A stretch of 64,000 bases of DNA from Luidia sarsii (Eukaryota; Echinodermata; Asteroidea; Paxillosida; Luidiidae): contig OX465104.1 of NCBI GenBank assembly GCA_949987565.1, positions 3,173,474 to 3,237,473 on the forward strand, read 5' to 3'. The notes below the pieces were generated by a model, which was not told the origin of the DNA, searched no databases, and saw only the letters and a list, made by a program, of their open reading frames with translations. Below, piece after piece: positions 56,030 to 64,000 of the stretch. The position numbers were made by a program, and so were the translations under genes. The first letter of the stretch is position 1; each line of letters begins with the position of its first letter.

Positions 56030-56990
56030 CATATTTGCTAATTGAACCGAGAGCAAGAACTATCTGCTACGGTCAGTGTGCCTTCACCAGGGCAGCACCA
56101 GCCGTTTGGAATCAACTCCCAGCTTCACTCCGTCAAATTATATCATTAGATATCTTCAAGAGAGAACTGAAATCTCATTTTCATTCAAAAGTTAGAGGGC
56201 CTGACGTTTTGATCCAGCAGGACCTTCCTCAAATTCAAAGTGCCTTCGCCAAGGCAGCACCAGCCGTTTGAAATAAACTCCCAGCTTTACTTAATCAAAA
56301 TACATCATTAGATATCTTCAAGAGAGAACTGAAATCTCATTTTCATTCAAAAGTAAGATGGCCTGCCGTCTCAATCCAGCAGGACCTTTCTCAAATTCAA
56401 AGTGCCTTCGCCAAGGCAGCACAAGCCGTTTGGAATAAACTCCATGCTTCCCTTCATTAAATCACATCCTTAGATATTTTCAAGAGAGAACTGAAATCTC
56501 ATTTTCATTCAAAAGTAAGATGGCCTGCCGTCTCAATCCAGCAGGACCTTTCTCAAATTCAAAGCGCCTTCGCCAAGGCAGCACCAGCCGTTTGGAATAA
56601 TAAACTCCAAGCTTCACTCCATCAAATCACATCCTTAGATATCTTCAAGAGAGAACTGAAATCTCATTTTCATTCAAAAGTTAGAGGGCCTGACGTTTTG
56701 ATCCAGCAGGACCTTCCTCAAATTAAAAGTGCCTTCGCCAAGGCAGCACCAGCCGTTTGAAATAAACTCCCAGCTTCACTTAATCAAAATACATCATTAG
56801 ATATCTTCAAGAGAGAACTGAAATCTCATTTTCATTCAAAAGTAAGATGGCCTGCCGTCTCAATCCAGCAGGACCTTTCTCAAATTCAAAGTGCCTTCGC
56901 CAAGGCAGCACCAGCCGTTTGGCATAAACTCCAAGCTTCACTTCATCAAATCACATCCTTAGATATCTCCAAGACCGAAGTGAAATCTCA
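56030..56990 (+). repeat. ~162-bp tandem array built from a LINE tail and the dispersed motif, six copies
   Basis: Copy 1 reads APAVWNQLPASLRQIISLDI then FKRELKSHFHSK, a LINE ORF2 C-terminus, running straight into KVRGPDVLIQQDLPQIQSAF (the CCTGACGTTTTGATCCAGCA motif). Later copies (near 56261, 56425, 56588, 56750 and 56912) contain stop codons (TGAAATAAACTCC). Local tandem duplication is clear. Confidence 0.9.
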
Positions 56991-57237
56991 TTTTCTGTTT
57001 TTGTGTACAGAGTGTGAACAATTACTGTAATACATTTAAAGGCAAGGTGGCCATGGTGCCACTAGGAGTTTTCGGGAAAAGGGACCTTGAACGAGACAGC
57101 TAAGCTGCATGGGGTGTTGTGCAGAGATTGCAGAGGAACTGATTATCGCATCCCTGACTGAATGTGATAACACTGCCTTCCTTTCAGGCGCGACATTAGA
57201 GGAGCTGCTGGAAATAGATTTGTGGTAGTCCTTTCAT

Positions 57238-57450
57238 CTGGGGTGGATTTCATAAAGTCTTACGATGCATCGTAACTCAACTTACGATGGATAACCCATC
57301 GTAAGTTGTGATAGAAGCCTTATGATGCATCGTAACTCAACTTACGATGGATAACCCATCGTAAGTTGTGTTAGGCCATATGGTTTCTGTGCATCGCTCA
57401 TCATCCTGGGAATGATCATAAGTTACGACAAATTTAGTGAAATCAAATCC
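57238..57450. repeat. Dispersed TTACGATGCATCG element, most complete copy
   Basis: GGGTGGATTTCATAAAGTC, then two 60-bp units of CATCGTAACTCAACTTACGA, GGATAACCCATCGTAAGTTG, ending GATCATAAGTTACGACAAAT. Followed by a duplicated TTTCAGGCGCGACAT/TTTCAGGCGCAACAT segment (57183 and 57509). Confidence 0.85.
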
Positions 57451-58239
57451 TGAACAGAATAGACACTCCTTTATTGCATTATGCACCCACAGAACACTGA
57501 CTTTCTTTCAGGCGCAACATCAGACAAGCTGCCGGAAATAGATTTGTGGTACTCCTTTCATCTAAACAGACACTCCTGTGTTGCATAATGCACACACAGA
57601 CCAGACAAAATAAAACCCTCTTTGATTAAAATCAGTGAAGCTTCTGACCTATAGAAATTATCTGTGTAGGACAATTATGTTGTAGAACTTATCTAAAAAA
57701 GAAAAAAAGCACAGCTCTGAATTAGCGAAACAAAATGGGCCCTTGTGGTGAATTAAAGTGTAATATCGCTTCAACTCCTTACATCAAAACTTGCATCTGT
57801 CGTATTTTGTCATCTTTGGAAATTTTAATTTGAAAAAAAGAAAAAAAGACTGAAGATCATGATCTCAGATTTTGTTTTTCATCCTCTGCCACTTGTAATG
57901 CAGACAGCTGTCCTTCTGTGGGTCCTGATGAATTGGTAACTCTACACCCAGACTCAGACATGGTCGTCCTTCAGTGGCTTTTAAATGGCCGTCCAGCCAA
58001 AAGGGGCTTCGGGAGAGATAGTTTCACGTATGAGAGTCAAGTACATCTCGGCATATACTAGTGATACGTTCAAACATATACACTGTTTATCATAAAGAAG
58101 CTGCCTTTCCGAACCACCTCCTTTCCCTCAAAGTACCCAATATCACACATTTTAATATGTATTGTAACCTTTTGAAAAAAAAAAATGGAAAGAAAACTTT
58201 GGGGTTGACATAAAAAACTGTTGGAAAAAGCTCACTGAC

Positions 58240-58515
58240 TAAAATGACCTGCAATACATAAATCTCAAAAGTTAGAGGGCCTGACATTTCGATCCTAGCA
58301 GGACCTTTCTCAAAGGCAAAGAAAACTTCAACTAGACCGGGATTTAAACCAGAGACCTCTGGTTTTGCATAGCACCGCTCTTACTTACTGTCTGAGCTAC
58401 CCAAGCCCTTAGATATTGGCCTTCCTAAATAGTCAACCAGGAACTAGTCTTTGCCGGGGTGATGGGGCACCAGTCAAGTATTCAACCATTAACAGCTGTA
58501 TATCTCCAGGGATCA
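58240..58515. mobile_element. Motif copy plus minus-strand SINE A
   Basis: 58245-58318 is the canonical flank and GATCCTAGCAGGACC copy. 58325-58515 is SINE A on the minus strand (GGGATTTAAACCAGAGACCT box B complement). Confidence 0.8.
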
Positions 58516-58549
58516 GGCCCCTGTTATGAACTATTGTAACCTGTTAATT

Positions 58550-59215
58550 ATAGCCTATACATGCACAAATGTTGCAAATGACCAAAATGTGAATAACAAA
58601 CATCAGGAGGGCCTGATGTTTCGATCCAAGCAGGACCTTTCTCTCTGTTTACAGCCGGTTAAGTTTGTGATCAATTTACGGTTGGAATTTGCTGTGCTCG
58701 GGACTGATTTAAATCAATTAATGGTAACGTGAAGTCCTAAGTTGTTCCCATACACAATACACAGAAATTTACAGTCCAGGTGTTTTGATCCTAGCAAGAC
58801 CATTTTGATCCTTGCGCGTCCTTTCTCAAAGGCTTTCTGCCTTTGAGGAAGAGCAATTAGGATCGCAACACAGGGTCCATTAAATTCACGAGATTTGCAT
58901 TTGCGCCATTTGACTTAAAGTGATATACAAAAATGTTGCAAACTGCTTACTGACTAAAATTACCAAAATGCAAATCTTAAAATTTAGTGGGCCTGACGTT
59001 TCGATCCTAGCAGGACCTTTCTCAAAGGCAGAGTCACTCTGCCTTTGGATCAAAACTTCAGGCCCACTATAAAATGTTGTGTTTAGAATCTTTGTTAAAG
59101 TTGAAGGGTTCGGGGTCTAAACCATGAAAAAATGGGTACCTTTCTCTTTGCCTTTGAGAAAGGTCCTGCTAGGACCGAAACGTCAGGCCCACTGAATTTT
59201 AAGATTTGGGTCATT
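58550..59215. repeat. Four dispersed motif copies in mixed orientation
   Basis: 58565-58640, 58780-58880, 58915-59065 and 59145-59215, with CAAACTGCTTACTGACTAAA at the third and AGGACCGAAACGTCAGGCCC in the last. Confidence 0.82.
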
Positions 59216-59754
59216 TGAGTTAGCATTTTGCAAAGTTTTCAAAATGTTATATTGCTTCATCTATATAAAAAAAAAACATAGAGTACACCTATAGGGCTTT
59301 TGATCAATATCTTTTACCATTGTCTCGGTAAAATCTACCCTCTCAAAAATAGTGCAGTGAGGATTGAGACTATGACCTTGGGTCATTATGTCATCCACTG
59401 GCAGACGTCAGCCAACAGGAAGGAAAGCAGGAAATCTTCACAGACTGAGTGTTCCTGGGGACCAGGGATTTACTATCTGCACTTTGTAGGCCTATCCATA
59501 GATTCCATACTCTCCATCGGGGTTATTCTAGCATATTAAACTGCATTGGTGGTATGCACCGTCGATATTAGGTTTTTCAAATATCGATTTATCAACGCTC
59601 AAATATCGATATTATCGATATATCGATTTGTCTTGCGTCATTTTTTGTATAGCTATAAGGTCTCAAAGCTAGCAGGGAACAAATGTTGAAAAACCGCACA
59701 GAGCATCGTGGCTTTTTTTTTCGGTCACAATCTACATTAGATAATATCCAAGGT

Positions 59755-59955
59755 GATATACAAAAATGCTGCAAACCGCTTACTGACCAAAACCACCAAA
59801 ATGTAAATCTTAAAATTTAGTGGGCCTGACGTTTCGATCCTAGCAGGACCTTTCTCAAAGGCAGAGTGACAAGGACAAAACTTGTCCTTGTCACTCTGCC
59901 TTTGAGAAAGGACGTCCTGCTAGGATCGAAACGTCAGGCCCACTAAATTTTTAGA
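59755..59955. repeat. Long hairpin of the dispersed motif
   Basis: AAATTTAGTGGGCCTGACGT through GAGTGACAAGGACAAAAC meets its near-perfect complement CTTGTCCTTGTCACTC ... GTCAGGCCCACTAAATTT with almost no loop; arms about 75 bp. Confidence 0.93.
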
Positions 59956-60604
59956 TAATATCCAATGTAATGCATGGTTCCAAGCTTGCAGCGGGAGTGC
60001 TGTGGGACACTGTATCAAGTCATGAACCATAAGTCCAACTGGGCTCGATTCTTGACGTCATTGAATAGGGTTACCTTTCTAGCCATGGTTACCAATTTGG
60101 TGTGTTCCCAAACTTCCCGCTAGGAAAATGATTGGAAAGTGGATCGTGTCATCCAGATTCAAGAATTATTTTTAAGAATGTATTTTGTTTCCACACGTCC
60201 ACACGCGGCAATTTGTTTTTGGTAAAGTGGATCGTGATTCAAAAATCGTTTTTCGCCGGCAGAACTGCGCATCCCTGAAAATGTGACCTAACCGGACTGC
60301 TCATTCCCACCCCACTACTCTGGGCCACCTCGTGTACTTGTCTCCAAAACTTGCCACCACGGGGGGTCAAAATCAGGCCAGAAAAATGCACACAAGGCAA
60401 AAGTGCCTTCAGCATGTGCAAAGTGATGCAGAAATGATCGTTCAATGGGCACATACTGTATGACAGTGCTTTAGACTAGCTCATTCCCTCGCAAGCTTGC
60501 ATTTTAATAATATATCAAAGCCATTCATCTAGCAAATAATCGGGTGCTACCTCGAATTCCTAAACTTCCAGTGGAAACCATGCTTTTCATAGACTCACTC
60601 AGAC

Positions 60605-60954
60605 AAAAGAGAGAGAGAGAGAGAGAAAGGGGGAGGGAGAGAGAGAAAAGAGGAGACACAGAGACACAGAGACGGAGACAGAGACAGAGACAGAGACAAA
60701 GACAGAGACAGAGATCGACAGAGAGGGAGGGAGGGAGGGAGGAAGGAATGGAGGGAGGGAGAGAGAGAGAGAGAGAAAGAGGGAGACAGAGAGACAGAGA
60801 CGGAAACTGACAGAGACAGAGACAGAGACAGAGACAGAGAGGGAGACGGAGACAGAGACAGAGACAGAGACAGAGACGGAGACGGAGACAGAGACAGAGA
60901 GACAGAGACAGAGATCGACAGAGAGGGAGGGAGGGAGGGAGGAAGGGATGGAGG

Positions 60955-60999
<45 letters not shown>

Positions 61000-61225
61000 G
61001 GAGACAGAAAGACAGAGACGGAAACAGACAGAGACAGAGACAGAGACAGAGACAGAGACAGAGACAGAGACAGAGACAGAGACGGAGACGGAGACAGAGA
61101 CAGAGACAGAGAGACAGAGACAGAGAGACAGAGACAGAGACAGACATACAGGGAGAGACAGAGAGAGACAGAGAGAGAGACAGAGACAGACAGAGACAGA
61201 CAGAGAGAGAGACAGAGAGAAGAGA
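60605..61225. repeat. GAGACA / GAGA microsatellite, ~620 bp
   Basis: Alternating GACAGA hexamers and GGGAGGGAGGGAGGAAGG blocks; a ~240-bp higher-order unit is repeated (60721-60900 versus 60919-61100). Confidence 0.96.
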
Positions 61226-61854
61226 ATTGTTTTCAGGCTAATATCTGCAGGGAAAGAGGCTTGCTGTAATATCTAAATGTAAAATGGTTCAAGTTCAAGA
61301 GACAGAAAGTGATTCTTTTTGGAAGATTTCCTCAACTCTGCAAAATGTAAGTCAGTCAAAGTACAGAGCACACACAATGGCGGACCACATTTTCAGAGCT
61401 ATTCACTATTCACTTTTCAAAGTGTCGCTACAGTTAACAGCAACTGTTCAATGCTCCCCTTCCTTCAGACTGGACTTGAATGGAGAGAGATATTATTTGG
61501 TAACTTTGGACCCATCAATCAGGCGAGGATTATTATCATTTTTTTCTAAACGGTTCGCTGAGTTACCACCCATTTCACTGTGGCATTCTCCACAATATCT
61601 CAGCTCTAATACAGGTCCTCTGACCCGTGAACATTATGACAATCTAGTGAAGTCACGACTCCCCACAAAAAAAATTGCAATGAAACGAGCAATGCACTAT
61701 AGGCCTACTGTTATGAACAGTTGGATTGCGATGAAATTGTATTGTGACTGCAAAGGACAGAAATGAAAGCTGTAGGCTAGTCTATATGGCACCATTTTAA
61801 GCAAAATGTGAATACTTTTACTATCAATTTACAATCAATATCCAATTCCAAGTC

Positions 61855-61990
61855 AGAATACTTTCGGCCTTTGAGAATTTGAGAAAGCTCCTGCTAGGAA
61901 CGAAATGTCAGGCCCTCCAAATTTTGATATCTGACTTTTGGTCATTTTAGTCAGTAAGCAGTTTGCAAAATGTTTGCATATTAGTTTTAA
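61855..61990. repeat. Dispersed motif copy
   Basis: GAGAAAGCTCCTGCTAGGAA, then AAATGTCAGGCCCTCC and GGTCATTTTAGTCAGTAAGC in canonical order. Confidence 0.82.
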
Positions 61991-62094
61991 AATCCTTAAA
62001 CAAAGGTGAATCTGATCTTTATCTTCATAATAGATAGATTGATATAACAATTGATACAGGATTATAGAGAGTCCTATATGTTTGCGTCAAGGAG

Positions 62095-62165
62095 AATGTA
62101 ATTCAATGAGGGTTTGCCCTGCTCAGTTGTATGTCGGGCAGGGCAAACCCTCAATGAATTGATAC
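62095..62165. repeat. Hairpin from the SINE B tail
   Basis: AATTCAATGAGGGTTTGCCC and GGGCAAACCCTCAATGAATT flank a ~25-base loop; same tail word as SINE B at 32010. Confidence 0.8.
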
Positions 62166-62429
62166 AGGGTTTTTCTAAGCGCTGAGCAGTAGAAAGGAGA
62201 ACCAAGGCATTGAGACTGCATGATGGTGTGAGATTTTGTAGGAGTGCTTATCAAAGCATCAATATTTGGAGCTATGAGTATGCTTATAGGAAGACTGTTT
62301 TATATTGAAGATGCACTGTATGATTACAGAGAAGGCATGATTACCATGGCAAGTTGGTGCACAAGGTCGCCGTAGCAAGCTGAACACGAGTCAAGGTTAT
62401 AACTTATTTGATAATAATATGCCCGCATT

Positions 62430-63160
62430 ACTTTGGCACCGAACAAGTTCTCATTTTGCTTTCTCAATTTTCCCTCCTTGAATATGAGTCAATATGCTTG
62501 TCATCAGCAGTCGATACCTTCGACCCTGCCTAAGATTTCTTACCATTGGCATTACAACTGCACCAGTTCATGGGCAGGTGTTTCATCTCAAGGTAGATTT
62601 TACGCGTGGCTAGCTCAGGGAGTACGTGTGCACCTACGTATAGAATTGTTTGATGCGCACTGTACATAACGTGGAGTATTATGATGACTGTGTGGGTGCA
62701 CGTTACTCGCGCCGTAACGAGCAAAATCGCCTGACACGGGTGAAATGTACAGACACTCTCGTCAAACAGCACACAATCTCCACCATGGAGGGGTACGGAC
62801 CAGCGAAATTTAATCCCTCATTTATCGGGTACAATCACCTCAATGAATGACTGATTTGTCAAAGCCCCATTTAGTTTTGGAGAAAGACTTGTTCTTTATA
62901 TATGTGACCATCATAAAGTAAAACGAAAATGTTGCAGTTTTTTTAAAGGTAGGGTATGTCCATACTTTGTCAAACTCAACATAAACATAAAGTAAAACAC
63001 CTGTGTAACGTTTGCCTCAGTCCGTCAATCATATCACGAGAAAAACAGTGGCAATGGAATCAAATGCTAACTTTTTTTCAGACATAGGGAGAAGTTTTTG
63101 TTCAAGAAACTCTTTGCTCCAATTATTGCTTCACAGAGCGATCTTTGGAAATTCAACAAA
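62430..63160. other. Non-coding stretch, no gene assigned
   Basis: Two overlapping plus frames (62433-62669 and 62650-62850) of 66-78 codons and a minus frame (62530-62772) have no family likeness and no consistent splice pattern. Confidence 0.3.
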
Positions 63161-63164
63161 ATTC

Positions 63165-63405
63165 AAAGGCAGAGTGACAAGGACAAAACAGATACATGTA
63201 CCTGTATCTGTTTTGTCCTTGTCACTCTGCCTTTGAGAAAGGTCCTGCTACAGTAGGATCGAATCGTATCTGGTGTGTCCTTGTCTCTCTGCCTTCGAGA
63301 AAGGTCCTGCTAGGATCGAAACGTCAGGCCCACTAAATTTTGAGATTTGCATTTTGGTAATTTCAGTCAGTAAGCAGTTTGCAAAATTTTTGTATATCAC
63401 TTTAC
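63165..63405. repeat. Dispersed motif fold-back, full-length reverse copy
   Basis: CAAAGGCAGAGTGACAAGGA, ACAGATACATGTACCTGTAT, TTTTGTCCTTGTCACTCTGC, two GAGAAAGGTCCTGCTA copies and the flank CATTTTGGTAATTTCAGTCA, GTATATCAC. It gives the outer boundary of the family. Confidence 0.9.
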
Positions 63406-63939
63406 TTTAAGTCTGAAATCCATTGCAACTCAGCAATCGGTGTGCGATGGATTTCAGACTTAGCGGTGGATTTTGGCGTTTGCGATGATCGCAAAGCGTT
63501 AGTGAAATCGGCCACAGGACACAGCTATGGAGTGCAGCAAAACCCTGCCGTCCTTCCCCGCAAACGACCTTGACTTTCAAGGCATGCTGAGAAGCGGCTA
63601 GACACTCAATATTGACACTTCGGCGATCAGACCCAGCCCAAACAAAAAACACAAAACATTCAGTTTACAGAACCACACTTTCTCTGTCAACTTTCTATTG
63701 ATCCAAACATTCCTTCAAACTCTTATCCCGGGAAAAAAAGCAAACTTCAAAGGGTGCCGAGAATTACCCAAAACCTGGAAAATTACAGATAGAGGTGTGG
63801 ATCGTTGACAATTTTAAGAAGAAAAAAAAACGGCATCCGTGTGATCCATGAGCTGCTGTAGCCAGGTTTACGACAATTGGTTGTTTGCACCTGAATGAAC
63901 ACATGAAAAAAGGGGGGAGTGGGAGGCGTGAATCCGTGG

Positions 63940-64000
63940 AGAAGACTAGTTGACTACTTGGGGAGGCCACCACCTAAGGGCTGGATAGCTCAGATGGTAT
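63940..64000 (+). mobile_element. SINE A copy cut by the window edge
   Basis: GACTAGTTGACTACTTGGGG, AGGCCACCACCTAAGGGCTG, then GATAGCTCAGATGGTA (box A region) at the last base. Confidence 0.75.

Noticed and set aside
61284..61766. Plus-strand 160-codon frame
   Set aside because: No family likeness or splice pattern and it begins beside a GA microsatellite; kept only as a note.

Overview
The window is animal nuclear DNA. Its coding information sits in short exons with GT-AG introns, scattered through AT-rich and extremely repeat-rich sequence. Three metazoan genes are recognisable. ECSIT (+ strand, 7810-17794) has six exons whose phases all fit. A Fringe-type GT31 glycosyltransferase (- strand, at least 28552-44080) has eight consecutive exons whose phases all fit; its first and last coding exons were not found. 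The third is the first coding exon of a QRICH2/C16orf96-like (DUF4795 family) protein (- strand, 5337-5846). Abundant TACATG/GTACAT words, tRNA-derived SINEs, many fold-back elements and long simple-sequence tracts suggest a marine invertebrate. An echinoderm or other invertebrate deuterostome is my best guess, but the sequence alone does not prove it.

Layout. 1-5336 is intron 1 (or flank) of the QRICH2/C16orf96-like gene, with small repeats and a 183-bp MITE flanked by a 9-bp duplication. 5337-5846 is its GC-rich first coding exon. 5847-7809 is a head-to-head spacer between that gene and ECSIT, and it contains a 719-bp fold-back element with a perfect 9-bp target-site duplication. 7810-17794 is ECSIT; its introns carry SINEs, LINE remnants, hairpin repeats and an array of about ten ~212-bp units (12.4-14.8 kb). 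17.8-28.5 kb separates the tail-to-tail ECSIT and Fringe genes and contains a 1.1-kb CCTG tract, GA and AGAGGC tracts and several MITEs. 28.5-44.1 kb holds the Fringe exons, whose introns include a 4.7-kb array of a 60-bp unit, a 32-bp array and other minisatellites. 44.1-64 kb has no exon I can assign. It would be upstream intron or flank of Fringe, filled with GA/CT tracts, G-rich and 30-bp minisatellites, LINE-tail arrays, MITEs and SINEs.

No pathway links the genes. ECSIT acts in Toll/BMP signalling and in mitochondrial complex I assembly. Fringe modifies Notch O-fucose in the Golgi. QRICH2/C16orf96-like proteins are poorly characterised, and vertebrate QRICH2 is a sperm-flagellum protein. 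The dominant theme is one dispersed repeat family, recognisable by GATCCTAGCAGGACC next to CTTTCTCAAAGGC and by GAAACGTCAGGCC on the other strand. It occurs dozens of times as single copies, inverted pairs and tandem arrays, including inside ECSIT and Fringe introns and joined to LINE tails. The very long open reading frames in the repeats (up to 1699 codons) arise because repeat periods are multiples of three, and I do not consider them genes.
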